A DNA stretch of 64,000 bases from DATBFG01 sp036558645 (GCA_036558645.1 DATBFG010000006.1:1-64000), one strand, 5' to 3'. Positions 8,547 to 17,988 are shown, numbered from the stretch's first letter. The notes: a model not told the origin generated them from the sequence alone. Made by a program: numbers and translations.

Positions 8547-10559
8547 CTAGTTCGAGCCTGACTCAGCCGAAGCGCTCTCCATTTCGTGATCAGGTTGAAC
8601 GATCACGCCATCGAAAGGTGTGGCTGCCATATAGCGGCCATTCACTACGCTGATACGGCGCATCGGGTAGCCCGTGTCGGATCCACGATGCCAGCTGGTT
8701 CCGTTGTTCGAGCTGTGGAACACAACCCCGGCGGCCGTGCTGGTTGCCAGAAGCTGCTTCCGCTTGCTGTCATAGGAGATCGAGCTGATGTTCTTATCCG
8801 GTAAGCCGTTAACCATGTGTTCCCACGAGGTTCCCGCGTCAGAGCTTCGGAAAGCACCCTCGCGCGATGCTACGAGAATCTGAGCATCAGGCGTAATGGT
8901 CAGGTTGCGAATGCTGGTGACATACGATGCCAGCGATCCCTGCTTCCAGGTTGCACCGTCATCTGAGGAAACCAGTACGTTCGTGCGGGTAGCGACGGCA
9001 ATCATCTTGTCGCTCGATTGCACGGCGACAAAGTCCGTCTTACCCATCACAGGGCCACCGGTCCAACTCTGACCTTTGTTCGTGCTGGTAAAGAGCCCGG
9101 AACTCGTCGCTGCGAACCAAGCTTTCGGTGTCGCCTCGATGTCGTTCACCTTGGCATCGAGAACTGAGCGAACGGCAGTCTTGGTCGCGACGGAAGTTTT
9201 CTTGCTTCCCTTCTTCACAACGCGAGTTGAGACTTTCTCGGTGACGATGGTGTTAATCGGCTTCCAGATGTTGCTATTTTTTTCCAGCATGAAGATGCCG
9301 CGGTTAGTTCCAGCCAGGAGTGCGCCATTGCTGGCTTGCTCAAGCGAGAATACGTCCCGTCCGCCGAGACCGGCGCTCTTCTGGGTCCAGTGCTGCCCGC
9401 CATCTTGCGAGGCAAAAACGCCACCCCACTCGCGATCGTTCACAACGCCGACCAGAATGGTGTTGGGATTAGTATTGTCGGCCACGATAGCCGTTACATA
9501 ACGATGGGTGTACCCATGATTGGATGCAACAAAGGTCTGTGTTCCATCGTCGCTGGACAACACTCCGCTACGATCCGTCGCCAGAAGAACGCGACTCGAA
9601 TTGCGCGGGTCTACCTGAACGTCATTCACCACAACTTCAGGATTGCTCACTCGCTTCCAGGTCTTGCCTGAATCCAAAGTCCTCCACAGTCCTTCTGTGG
9701 TTCCTGCATAGACCGTGTTGGGGTTGCTGGGATCCTGCTTCAACACGCGTGTGCGGCGCGCCGAGAACGGGATTCCTTGAATCTTCTGGAACAGCTCGCC
9801 GCCATTCGCGCTGCGATAAATGCCCGAGCAAGCGCTGGCGAAGACCACTGACGGATTGGAATAGTCGACGATAATCGAGAAGACGTCGGAGTCATCGATC
9901 ATTCCTTTATTGATGTGTTGCCACGTGGCCCCACCGTCGCTTGTCTTCCAAGCCAGGTGCCAGGTTCCGGCGTAAACAGTGTTGGGATTCTTTGGATCGA
10001 CAGCAATGGATTCGACGTTCTTGATCTCGCTCTGCATCGAGGCCGAAATCTTCTGCCAAGTCTTTCCGCTGTCGTTGCTGCGATACACGCCATCGAGCGC
10101 GCCCGTCACCAGCACATCGTGATCGGAATCAGCGATTGCCATGGCACGAATGGACTTGCCATGCATGCCGTCCAGGGGCTCCCAACTCTTGCCCCCGTTT
10201 GTCGACTTGAAGAGGTCGCCGCTCTGTTGGTTCTCCACGCTCCACGCCGCCACATATATGCGGTCGGGGTTCTTGGAGTCGATTGCGATGTGATCAAGAA
10301 CGTAATCATCCCCGCTGCCCAAATGCGCAAAACGCGACCAGTTACGGCCGCCGTCCTGCGAATCGAAGATGGTACCTGTACTGGTACCTAGGAAGATGTG
10401 ATCCGGATTGCGCGGATCCTGGCTCAAACTGCGAACATCGCCTCCGTCAGGTCCCAACGCTGTCCATTGCCCGGCCCAAAGGTTAGCGGTTGCCAATAAT
10501 GCAACCGTCATTGTTATCAGCCATTTACGACGGTTTCCCCGTGACACGCCTGAAATCAT
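8547..10559 (-). CDS. Secreted BNR/Asp-box beta-propeller protein
   Basis: 670 aa from the ATG at 10559, chosen because AGGA lies at good spacing and the product then begins with a clean signal peptide (about 1-30, ending in a Leu-Trp-Ala-Gly context). The mature part carries about eleven Asp-box motifs of the S-x-D/N-x-G-x-T-W type (for example SQDGGRNW, STNGGKSW, TSDGGATW, SSDDGATW). These mark the blades of sortilin/VPS10- or YCF48-like propellers. The region about 440-500 breaks the pattern with a Lys/Thr-rich insertion. Such proteins are exported and often bind glycans or proteins. Sialidase active-site residues are not evident, so no enzymatic role is claimed. A terminator follows the stop, and another separates it from the OmpA-like gene upstream. 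Confidence 0.8.
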   Translation of the reverse strand: MISGVSRGNRRKWLITMTVALLATANLWAGQWTALGPDGGDVRSLSQDPRNPDHIFLGTSTGTIFDSQDGGRNWSRFAHLGSGDDYVLDHIAIDSKNPDRIYVAAWSVENQQSGDLFKSTNGGKSWEPLDGMHGKSIRAMAIADSDHDVLVTGALDGVYRSNDSGKTWQKISASMQSEIKNVESIAVDPKNPNTVYAGTWHLAWKTSDGGATWQHINKGMIDDSDVFSIIVDYSNPSVVFASACSGIYRSANGGELFQKIQGIPFSARRTRVLKQDPSNPNTVYAGTTEGLWRTLDSGKTWKRVSNPEVVVNDVQVDPRNSSRVLLATDRSGVLSSDDGTQTFVASNHGYTHRYVTAIVADNTNPNTILVGVVNDREWGGVFASQDGGQHWTQKSAGLGGRDVFSLEQASNGALLAGTNRGIFMLEKNSNIWKPINTIVTEKVSTRVVKKGSKKTSVATKTAVRSVLDAKVNDIEATPKAWFAATSSGLFTSTNKGQSWTGGPVMGKTDFVAVQSSDKMIAVATRTNVLVSSDDGATWKQGSLASYVTSIRNLTITPDAQILVASREGAFRSSDAGTSWEHMVNGLPDKNISSISYDSKRKQLLATSTAAGVVFHSSNNGTSWHRGSDTGYPMRRISVVNGRYMAATPFDGVIVQPDHEMESASAESGSN

Positions 10560-10639
10560 ATTCTTATCCTGCCCTCGCCAAGACATATTCCCTGCGGGCC
10601 AAGAGTGCCAGCGTAACACGGTCCAGGCAAGTTACCGAA

Positions 10640-10683
10640 GGGAAGAACAAAAAGGGCCGGTTGAGTATGAAACTCAACCGGCC
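10640..10683 (-). terminator. Rho-independent terminator of the OmpA-like gene
   Basis: On the minus strand a 12-bp perfect stem GGCCGGTTGAGT / ACTCAACCGGCC with a 5-nt loop is followed by CTTTTTG. It begins about 20 bp past the stop codon of the OmpA-like gene. Confidence 0.9.
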
Positions 10684-10703
10684 GTAACCTTAGATGCACA
10701 AGT

Positions 10704-12314
10704 TTATTGAGCCGCTGGCTTTTTCTTCGGAGCGGCCCGGGGATGGTCCGGAATCGCTTTCACCGTCGACTCATCCACTGGCTGCGTATTGGCCTGATCG
10801 AACGTCCCTCCGGCCGGCACAATCCAGTGTTCTGTCGTCTTGGTTCCCGCGGTTCCCGTCCGCACTTCAATGCGGCTCGGATCGATTCTCTGTTGAGCTT
10901 CTCCACCCGACAGGTAAGCCTTGGCGTCAACCGCACGGGTCGCGGCCAAATCTTTCTTCTTTTCGGTTGGATCAGCGTTGCCGACAATCACGACCTTAGC
11001 ATCGGGGTCGTTTTGCAGGCGCGATGCCACGTCGTCCAGCACCGCCTTGCAAGTGTTATCCACGCGCCAAGGTTTGTTCTTGTTCGGGTATTCGCACTCG
11101 CTCAGCTTGCTCGCAGCCGGCGGTGGCGGAGGCGGAACTTCAACATTCACCGTTGTGGATCCGGGGGCCGTTAAGCCACGCGAGTCGGTACAAGTCGCCG
11201 ACACGGTGATCGGTCCTGCGGAAGCTCCGGTGGTGTTCAAGGTTGCCGTGTTGTCGGTTCCGGAAACGGTTCCACCTGTTGCCGTCCAATTGCTGACGGT
11301 TACAGGAACGTTGTCAGGGCTGGTGCAAGTGCAGGTAATCGTGGAGGGGTTTCCTGCTTGCACGGATGCCGGGTTCGCACTGCAAGACATCGTTGGCGGA
11401 TTCTTCGGAGGTTCCTTCACTGTGAAGTTCGCCGTGCAAGTAGCCTCATTGTTCTTTTTCTTCTTGGGATCGCTGATGCGCGACGTAACGGTGTAGCTGC
11501 CACCGGCGACACCCGTGGTGTCGATACTCGCGGTGTTGTTGTTGCCCGTGATTTTGCCGCCGTTACTGCTCCAATCGTAGGCCAGCGTGTGTTTCGGGTT
11601 GAAGTTGGTACCGGTCGCCGTCGCAGTGATTGGCTCGCCGACCATGACCTCCGCAGGCTGCAACTGGCAAGCGGCAGTCGGAGGCAGTTCAGGTGCGCCG
11701 CCAAAGTTCCAGACCAAGCCGGTGCGCAGTCGTGCCCCGTTCAGGGTTGGGTGGCGAAGACCGGGAAATTCCGGTGAGGCCTTGTCGGAGTAATTGTGGC
11801 TCCCGAATACATAGTCAGCTTCGAACAAACGGAGGCTAAGAGGACGCCACAGAGTTAGGTCAATACCGCCGCCAAGGATCGCACCGATTCCGTTATCGGA
11901 ATTCAAGCTCTTCGGTGTCAATCGGTTCAACCCTATCAGGGTGTGCGCGAACAAATTCAATCCCTCAGTACGCCATGTCACCCTCGGACCAACGGATGCC
12001 GTTGTTTCATTGGCATATTTGTTCCAGTTTCCACCGTAGTCCCCTTCCAGTCCGAAGATCGGGGTGAAGTTGTAGTTGAGAGACGCGCCGACTCCCTGTG
12101 GAATATCCGGAAGCTTGAACGCGACCGGATTGGCATAAGTACCGTGCGGTATCTCTCCGCCTGGATTAAGCCATTGATAACCAGTAAAGATCTCCACTTT
12201 AGGAACGGGTTGCTCCTGCGCGAATGCTAAAACCGACCACAGAAGCATCGCGAGGGCTGCAACAAGCCCTGTCCGCAGTACACGTCCACGACTTTCATGA
12301 CGACCGAGTGACAT
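10704..12314 (-). CDS. OmpA-like outer-membrane protein with Ig-like repeats
   Basis: 536 aa from the ATG at 12314, which has GGGAGG six bases upstream; longer in-frame starts lack any ribosome site. A signal peptide (about 1-32, ending AFA) is followed by an N-terminal beta-barrel-like region (about 35-215, with GYQWLNPGG typical of acidobacterial OmpA barrels). Next come two or three Ig/PKD-like beta-sandwich repeats (about 220-400, with paired cysteines and GG-x-Y/T motifs), a Pro-rich linker PPPPPPAA, and a divergent OmpA C-terminal domain (about 410-520). That domain keeps the G-N-A-D-P and R-A-x-x-A-K-x-Y-L elements but lacks the usual final N-R-R-V motif. A structural or adhesive outer-membrane role is likely, with peptidoglycan binding possible. 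Monocistronic. Confidence 0.8.
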   Translation of the reverse strand: MSLGRHESRGRVLRTGLVAALAMLLWSVLAFAQEQPVPKVEIFTGYQWLNPGGEIPHGTYANPVAFKLPDIPQGVGASLNYNFTPIFGLEGDYGGNWNKYANETTASVGPRVTWRTEGLNLFAHTLIGLNRLTPKSLNSDNGIGAILGGGIDLTLWRPLSLRLFEADYVFGSHNYSDKASPEFPGLRHPTLNGARLRTGLVWNFGGAPELPPTAACQLQPAEVMVGEPITATATGTNFNPKHTLAYDWSSNGGKITGNNNTASIDTTGVAGGSYTVTSRISDPKKKKNNEATCTANFTVKEPPKNPPTMSCSANPASVQAGNPSTITCTCTSPDNVPVTVSNWTATGGTVSGTDNTATLNTTGASAGPITVSATCTDSRGLTAPGSTTVNVEVPPPPPPAASKLSECEYPNKNKPWRVDNTCKAVLDDVASRLQNDPDAKVVIVGNADPTEKKKDLAATRAVDAKAYLSGGEAQQRIDPSRIEVRTGTAGTKTTEHWIVPAGGTFDQANTQPVDESTVKAIPDHPRAAPKKKPAAQ

Positions 12315-12623
12315 GCAATCCTCCCAAACTGCGCTCAAAAACTGGTTCACCATGCTCGATTGACGACCTGGGGGCCCCACATGGATACGAAAAGGCGTTA
12401 TACGATGCAGCCGTCGAATTCGACAGGCTGGCAGGAAAACTGAAGCACAATAGTACAGCAGAATTTGTAACCGTGGCACGTATCTTGTAGAAACGTTTAA
12501 GTAAAGTGTCTCAGATTGATACCTTCCGACATTGGACCTTGGGTCAATCAGAGTCATTTTTGGCACCTTGCCCAGCTTGCAGCATTCGGCAATAGCCTCA
12601 ATAATGAACCCGAGTCTTCCATT
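12315..12623. other. Divergent intergenic region, 309 bp
   Basis: No gene is seen. It separates the minus-strand OmpA-like gene, whose Shine-Dalgarno lies at the left edge, from the plus-strand NtrC regulator. It contains one sigma-54-like element (listed separately) and AT-richer DNA around 12450-12520. No hairpin terminator is evident. Confidence 0.7.
12474..12488 (+). promoter_or_regulatory. Candidate sigma-54 (-24/-12) promoter
   Basis: TGGCACG-TATC-TTGTA against the consensus TGGCACG-N4-TTGCA. The -24 half is perfect; the -12 dinucleotide is GT instead of GC. It points toward the NtrC regulator gene, about 136 bp before its ATG, which would suit autoregulation by that activator. Confidence 0.4.
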
Positions 12624-14018
12624 ATGAGCCTGGAAAAAGTACTAATTGTTGAAGACGAAGACAACGAGCGAACGGGGCTAGCCGAGTTGGTCTCCGCATG
12701 GGGATATCGCGCCGAAACAGCCAGAGACGGCGCCGAAGGCCTGGAAAAGGTCTCTTCGTGGTCGCCATCTATCATCGTCACCGACCTGAAGATGCCGCGC
12801 ATGGGGGGATTGGAGCTCCTGGAGCGCTTGGCCGACGACTCGCACACAGTAGCCGTTATCGTGGTAACTGCCCAGGGTACGATCGACAGCGCAGTCCAAG
12901 CTATGCGCATGGGTGCTTACGACTACATCACGAAACCAATCGATACCAACCGGCTGCGCACGATTCTTCAGAATGCGTCAGCCCTGTTGGGTACGAGGGC
13001 TGAGCTGGAGGTTACTCGCCGCAAGTTGCGAGACAACGGGTCGCTCGGCAGTCTTGTGGGCAGCTCCAAGAAGATTCAGGAGATCTTTCGTCTGATCGAG
13101 ATGGTGGCGCCCAGCACTGCATCGGTACTGATAACGGGTGCCAGTGGCACGGGCAAAGAACTGGTTGCCCGCACGGTTCACGAACTCAGTCCTCGTCGAA
13201 GCAAGCCCTTTGTTCCAATCAACTGCGCCGCTATTCCAGAGACTCTAATCGAGAGCGAGATTTTTGGTCATGAAAAGGGTGCATTCACTGGCGCGTTGGA
13301 GCGTCGGACGGGGTGCTTCGAGTTAGCCGAAGGCGGCACGCTTTTGCTCGACGAGATTGGCGAAATGCCGGTAGCAACTCAGGCAAAGTTACTACGCGTT
13401 CTTGAAGACCGAAAGTTGCGCCGACTCGGGAGCAAGGTTGAGACGACGGTAGATGTGCGGGTTCTCGCCGCGACAAACAAAACGCCCGAAGAAGCGGTCG
13501 CGAGAGGGGAACTCCGCAACGATCTCTATTACCGGCTGAATGTCTTTAACATCCACATGCCGCCCCTGCGCGAGCACAAGGAAGACATTCCGGAACTAGT
13601 AAAGTCCCTCTTGAACGAGATGAGTGTCAAGCATGGGCGAAAGGTAGCAGCAGTCAGCGAGGCTGTGCTGAATCTGTTTCAGAATTACTCCTGGCCCGGG
13701 AATGTCCGCGAACTCCGCAATACGCTCGAGAGGGCGGTAATTGTATGCGATGCCGCAGTCGTCGAGACCAAGCACTTGCCCCCGGGCTTCGGCCAAGCCC
13801 CACTCCGTTCATCGGCGGACGACCCTGATACGGTTCGTCTAGGAGTTGGAACAACCGTAGAGGAAGCAGAAAAACTTCTGATCATTAAGACCCTTGAGGC
13901 CACCAGCAATAACAAGACACGAGCCGCAGAGATACTCGGAATTAGCCTCAAAACCCTGCATAATAAGCTCAAAGAGTACGGCAACGCCGCGGTGGAGACA
14001 GCGGGAAAAGAGGAGTAG
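12624..14018 (+). CDS. NtrC-family sigma-54-dependent response regulator
   Basis: 464 aa from the ATG at 12624; an in-frame start farther upstream would add 36 residues of non-domain sequence. Receiver 1-120 (E10/D11 acidic pair, phospho-acceptor D54, K104), AAA+ domain about 142-370 (Walker A GASGTGKE 172-179, GAFTGA 219-224, Walker B LLLDEIGEM), and a Fis-type HTH at about 430-455 (TRAAEILGISLKTLHNKL). All sigma-54 contact and ATPase motifs are intact. The membrane histidine kinase gene starts 58 bp downstream on the same strand and is the obvious partner. A sigma-54-like element upstream suggests self-control. Confidence 0.92.
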   Translation: MSLEKVLIVEDEDNERTGLAELVSAWGYRAETARDGAEGLEKVSSWSPSIIVTDLKMPRMGGLELLERLADDSHTVAVIVVTAQGTIDSAVQAMRMGAYDYITKPIDTNRLRTILQNASALLGTRAELEVTRRKLRDNGSLGSLVGSSKKIQEIFRLIEMVAPSTASVLITGASGTGKELVARTVHELSPRRSKPFVPINCAAIPETLIESEIFGHEKGAFTGALERRTGCFELAEGGTLLLDEIGEMPVATQAKLLRVLEDRKLRRLGSKVETTVDVRVLAATNKTPEEAVARGELRNDLYYRLNVFNIHMPPLREHKEDIPELVKSLLNEMSVKHGRKVAAVSEAVLNLFQNYSWPGNVRELRNTLERAVIVCDAAVVETKHLPPGFGQAPLRSSADDPDTVRLGVGTTVEEAEKLLIIKTLEATSNNKTRAAEILGISLKTLHNKLKEYGNAAVETAGKEE

Positions 14019-14076
14019 TCAGGTTCTCGTCAGCGGCGATTCCGCCTCGGGGACAGGGTTCAACGCCTAGCACTTC

Positions 14077-15948
14077 ATGCGACGACGAACCAAGATCGTT
14101 TTCGCCATCACCTTCATGGTAGCCGTCTTGGTTACCAGTTTTTCCTACATCTACATCTCTGAATTGCTGCGGCAAAGAGTGCTTACAGCGCAAGACACTG
14201 CTCACTATGTTGCGCAGCAACTGTCCTACCAAGCCATCAACGCCGTGCCCGACTTAACAAGCACACGAGTGGATACCAACAACCAGCAGGCTGTCCGGCG
14301 GGCGATCGCGTATTACCTGAGCACCAATCTCGATCTGAATAACAACATTGAGTCGGTCATGGGAACCTGGCTCACTATCTACGATGCAGCCATCGTAGAC
14401 ACCGACGGCAAGGCGATCTTACATAACATCCCAGATAACGTTGGCAAGCCCGTGCCCTCACGTCCGGACTTCCAGCAGGTGGTTAACGCGAAATTCCGCC
14501 AGCAGCTTCGCATGATCTACAACCCGCCGACGGTTTACGATGTTCGGTTTCCCTTGCAATTGAATGGGCAGCCGTTTGGCAGCATTCGCATCGGCGTCTC
14601 CACTGTCTTCCTGAAGAGCGAACTCACTCCGCGGCTGCAGAACGCAGTGATCTTTTCCGGGATTTCTATCCTGTTCTCGCTAATCCTTGCGGCAGTGTTA
14701 TCGCGCATGGCGTTAGGGCCTCTCGAACAATTGAGCCGCAGCCTTGACAATGCGACCTCTGGTACAGCCGAGTCCGTCCCTGAGCAGGAATCAGGAAGCG
14801 ACGAGTATGGGCTAGTCACGCTTAAGGTCGCTCACTTGGGTAGAGAAATCCGCGACACCAAGGAGATCTTCTCGGCGCTAAAAGATAACGTTGATCAGGT
14901 CATGCGCACACTGCAGGATGGTCTCATCCTGTTTACGCGCGAGTCTCGCGTGGTGCTGGTCAGCGCTTCGATTGAGCGTTTTCTAGGAAGGCCAAGGCGC
15001 GAATTGCTTGGCAAGGTTGCGCGAGACATCTTTACTCGCAATTCGCCTCTGGGCGCGCTGGTGCTGGACGCTTTTGAGACTCTTCATGGCTCTTCCCAGC
15101 AAGAGATCGAGAGTCCGAATGGCAGGCGTTTTCAGGTCGCGTTGGAGTTTATCGAGGAGCGCGGTACACAGATCGGTGCGCTGCTCACCATGCGTGATGC
15201 CGAATCGGTACACAAGATCGAAGACGAGATCGAATTGTCGCGCCGGCTCTCGGCAAGTGGCCGCTTGACGCGCGGGGTTGCGCACGAAGTGAAGAATCCG
15301 ATCAACGCCATTGTGCTGCATCTGCAACTGCTGCAGAGCAAGTTACATGAGATTGATCCTGACATGCGGCGGCACATGGACATCATCGATAGCGAAATCC
15401 ATCGCCTCGATCGCGTTGTACAGATCCTGGTGGACTTTACCCGTCCGCGAGAGCTGCGTCTGGAGAGTATTGATTTGCGCAACCTGCTGGAACACGTCTG
15501 CCTGCTGGCAAGCCCGGATGCGCAACAACACGGAGTCACTATCGTAAGCGAACTCCCGTCCGACCCACTGCAAGTGAAGGTAGACGCCGACTTGATGAAG
15601 CACGCGATTCTAAATGTCGTAATTAATGGCGTCCAAGCCATGCCGAATGGTGGCACATTGACAGTATCCGCGCACCGTAACGACGACGCAGTCATCACCG
15701 AGATTCGGGATGAGGGAATGGGCATCCCACCCGAAGTTCAGGACAAGATGTTCGAGTTGTATTTCACCACTAAAAAGGAAAAAGGAGGCACCGGAATCGG
15801 GTTGGCGCAAACTCACCAGGTCTTGCAGTGGCATTACGGATCGGTCGATTTTGAGTCAATGGATGGACATGGCACTACGTTCCGCCTGCGGCTGCCGGCG
15901 GCGGAAAACCTGTCGGATTCGCTTCGTGAGGCGGCAATTCGCAGCTAG
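14077..15948 (+). CDS. Membrane sensor histidine kinase (NtrB/AtoS-like)
   Basis: 623 aa. TM1 about 8-28, extracytoplasmic sensor about 29-188, TM2 about 190-211, HAMP-like linker about 212-265, PAS about 275-385, HisKA with H403 in RGVAHEVKNPINA, HATPase_c about 500-610 (NVVINGVQAMPNGG, DEGMGIP, GGTGIGLA). The periplasmic part has the length and alpha/beta pattern of a Cache-like domain (YDAAIVDTDGKAILHN), so a small extracellular ligand is likely. It follows the NtrC regulator gene in the same operon. The HEVKNP box is the type found in kinases paired with sigma-54 activators. The ligand cannot be read from sequence. Confidence 0.9.
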   Translation: MRRRTKIVFAITFMVAVLVTSFSYIYISELLRQRVLTAQDTAHYVAQQLSYQAINAVPDLTSTRVDTNNQQAVRRAIAYYLSTNLDLNNNIESVMGTWLTIYDAAIVDTDGKAILHNIPDNVGKPVPSRPDFQQVVNAKFRQQLRMIYNPPTVYDVRFPLQLNGQPFGSIRIGVSTVFLKSELTPRLQNAVIFSGISILFSLILAAVLSRMALGPLEQLSRSLDNATSGTAESVPEQESGSDEYGLVTLKVAHLGREIRDTKEIFSALKDNVDQVMRTLQDGLILFTRESRVVLVSASIERFLGRPRRELLGKVARDIFTRNSPLGALVLDAFETLHGSSQQEIESPNGRRFQVALEFIEERGTQIGALLTMRDAESVHKIEDEIELSRRLSASGRLTRGVAHEVKNPINAIVLHLQLLQSKLHEIDPDMRRHMDIIDSEIHRLDRVVQILVDFTRPRELRLESIDLRNLLEHVCLLASPDAQQHGVTIVSELPSDPLQVKVDADLMKHAILNVVINGVQAMPNGGTLTVSAHRNDDAVITEIRDEGMGIPPEVQDKMFELYFTTKKEKGGTGIGLAQTHQVLQWHYGSVDFESMDGHGTTFRLRLPAAENLSDSLREAAIRS

Positions 15949-15982
15949 CTGTTTTCAGAATCTTTTCATCGCTGCATTCGTT

Positions 15983-16732
15983 ATGGGCATCAAACTGATC
16001 ATGAGATTGTCTCTGGCCGCAGCAATCCTCTTGTGTTTTTGTTTTGCCGGCGCAGGCGCCGCGTGGAGCGGAGTGCCCGGTCAGCAACCGGATGACAAGT
16101 CTAGTCAGCCGGCACAGGCAGAGCAAAATCCTCCTACAACCAACGGTCAGTCCGAACCCAAACCAGAGTCTCCGGCTGCCAAGGACGAACCGTCGCAACA
16201 GCCCTCCGCTCCGGCCGTGACTCCGCAGTCGGCACCAACTTCTGAACAGCAGGGTCAAACCGAATCGGCAGCACCTGCGGAGCCGAAACCACCGGCAAAG
16301 CCATCCTCCACGAAGTCGAAGAGCAAGCCGCCTTCATCAAAGAAATCGGCCAAATCGAACAATCCCGCGACGACGCAAGCACCGGCCAGCAAGTCTTCTC
16401 CGGAGAAAAGTGATCCGGATTCGACGACTTCAACCAAGAAGGTGGTCGTTTATGGAAGCACGTCGGAGCCGGAAGTGAAGTTGGCGCCGCGCATCAGCGA
16501 CCAGCAACAGACGGTGCAGAAGCAGAAAATCTCGGAACTATTGGGGAAGACCGACGCTGCCCTTCAACAGATTGCAGGTCGTCAACTCAGCTCAAACGAG
16601 GACGAAACCGTGAAGCAGATTCGCGCCTACATGGATCAGGCGAAACAGGCCAGTGAATTGGGTGATCTGCAGCGCGCCGAGAATCTGGCGTCGAAGGCTC
16701 ACCTGCTGTCCGACGAGCTGATTCATAAGTAG
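15983..16732 (+). CDS. Exported Pro/Ser/Lys-rich protein with helical C terminus
   Basis: 249 aa from the ATG at 15983; a second ATG at 16001 is an equally good start. A hydrophobic signal (about 8-30, rich in A, L, C and F) is followed by about 110 residues of low complexity rich in P, S, A, K, E and Q, then a conserved-looking C-terminal region (about 165-249). That region contains two amphipathic helices (DQQQTVQKQKISELLGKT and a TPR-like QAKQASELGDLQRAENLASKA). The long disordered stretch would suit a periplasmic spacer. The gene lies 34 bp after the kinase, third in the sigma-54 two-component operon, so it may be an accessory part of that pathway. I do not recognise a named family. Confidence 0.7.
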   Translation: MGIKLIMRLSLAAAILLCFCFAGAGAAWSGVPGQQPDDKSSQPAQAEQNPPTTNGQSEPKPESPAAKDEPSQQPSAPAVTPQSAPTSEQQGQTESAAPAEPKPPAKPSSTKSKSKPPSSKKSAKSNNPATTQAPASKSSPEKSDPDSTTSTKKVVVYGSTSEPEVKLAPRISDQQQTVQKQKISELLGKTDAALQQIAGRQLSSNEDETVKQIRAYMDQAKQASELGDLQRAENLASKAHLLSDELIHK

Positions 16733-16745
16733 TGCTGCAATCTTC

Positions 16746-17879
16746 TCAATGCGGTTTAGGTCGGGCAGCGTTCACCTTTAGAAGCAAATCCTTTGCCGGT
16801 TGCTGAACCGGTCCTGCGATCTTAATAGCTTCTGCCAGTACTTCCTTTGCTTCTGTGACTTTGTTCAGCTTGGCGTAAGCATAGCCGAGACGATAGAGCG
16901 CAATCGCGTACTGCTGATCATCTTGCCCTTTGAGCAATTCCGCGGAAGCTTTGAGTTCGGGGATGGCCGCAGCAGTCTTATCTTGCTTCATGTAGGCATA
17001 GCCCAAGGTGGAGTGCGCAACGCCAGCGGAGAGTTTCGCGGAACGATCGGCATCCGGAGCATCGGCCTTCGCTTCCTTGATCGCTCTCTGCGCATAGTCA
17101 ACTGCTTTCCCAAGGCTGCCCGGCTTCGAATCATCGACATAAGCATTGGCCAGAAGCATCAAGGTTGAGACACTCTTCGGATTCGCGGCCAGTGTCTTCT
17201 CCCCATAGGCCACCAGGCGATTCATATCCTTGAGCTCGGTGAGAGAGACCATGGCGTAAGAACTGATTTGTTCTTCAAACCGAGAACTGGGAAATGCCGG
17301 GCTGAACTGCTCGATATAGCTCATCCTTGTTTTGGCGTCGGGCTCGGCGGCGATAACGTTGTACGCTGCCGCTTCCAGAAACTCGTATGAGTTCTTCGAT
17401 GCTCTTTGTTCCTCTTCTATCCGCGAAGCGAACTCCTGATCGTTTACACCTTCAGGTTTGGCCTGTTTCGCGATGGAGTTGTATGTCGTTCCGCCTCGGA
17501 CGGCATATTCGATCACCTTGGGGTTGTTCTTCACCCTTTGTGCGACGTCTGCCTGTGAAACAAGGATATCGAGATTGCGGGGCGAGCCTTCGAGCGCCTT
17601 GTCTCCGTAATCCAAGGCTTTCTGCATGTCGCCGGTTGTCTGATAGGCCTGCGAGATTTGCCAATTTCCATAGGCGACAGCAGCGGGACTCGACGAGAAC
17701 GTCTGGATAAAGTCCTGATACATTTGAAGCTTTTTGGCCTGATCAGCCTCGTTGTTGATCGCTTGCAGCGCCTTGTCTTCGGGCGTGCCTGCAGCAATCA
17801 CAATCTTGTCTACCTGCGCCCTACTCACAATAGACAGCAAGGTCAAGCACAACGCGGAACCTAAGAACCAGCGCTTCAT
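16746..17879 (-). CDS. Exported TPR-repeat protein
   Basis: 377 aa from the ATG at 17879, with GGGAGG eight bases upstream; a start farther upstream would run through the divergent promoter region. Signal peptide about 1-22 (MKRWFLGSALCLTLLSIVSRAQ). The rest is almost all helical, with at least five TPR-like pairs (for example YGNWQISQAYQTTGDMQKAL; SVSTLMLLANAYVDDSKP; STLGYAYMKQDKTAAAIPEL; IALYRLGYAYAKLNKVTEA). TPR proteins are scaffolds for protein complexes, here presumably periplasmic. It converges with the exported Pro/Ser/Lys-rich gene, with 13 bp between stops, and is divergent from the glycosyltransferase. Confidence 0.85.
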   Translation of the reverse strand: MKRWFLGSALCLTLLSIVSRAQVDKIVIAAGTPEDKALQAINNEADQAKKLQMYQDFIQTFSSSPAAVAYGNWQISQAYQTTGDMQKALDYGDKALEGSPRNLDILVSQADVAQRVKNNPKVIEYAVRGGTTYNSIAKQAKPEGVNDQEFASRIEEEQRASKNSYEFLEAAAYNVIAAEPDAKTRMSYIEQFSPAFPSSRFEEQISSYAMVSLTELKDMNRLVAYGEKTLAANPKSVSTLMLLANAYVDDSKPGSLGKAVDYAQRAIKEAKADAPDADRSAKLSAGVAHSTLGYAYMKQDKTAAAIPELKASAELLKGQDDQQYAIALYRLGYAYAKLNKVTEAKEVLAEAIKIAGPVQQPAKDLLLKVNAARPKPH

Positions 17880-17988
17880 ACAGTGACCTCCCACTCTTGG
17901 TGGCGCATCGTAGCTCCGATTGGGAAGAGGCGCAAGGGCAGAAATCACGGCAATTTTCACGCGATATGACTGTGCTAGGCTGAGGGCC

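Noticed and set aside
10704..12566. Longer 620-residue form of the OmpA-like protein
   Set aside because: The extra 84 residues cover the divergent promoter region and have no ribosome site; the ATG at 12314 has GGGAGG and a signal peptide.
15132..15725. Minus-strand open frame of 197 codons
   Set aside because: It is antisense to the kinase core of the membrane sensor gene, which has all kinase motifs.
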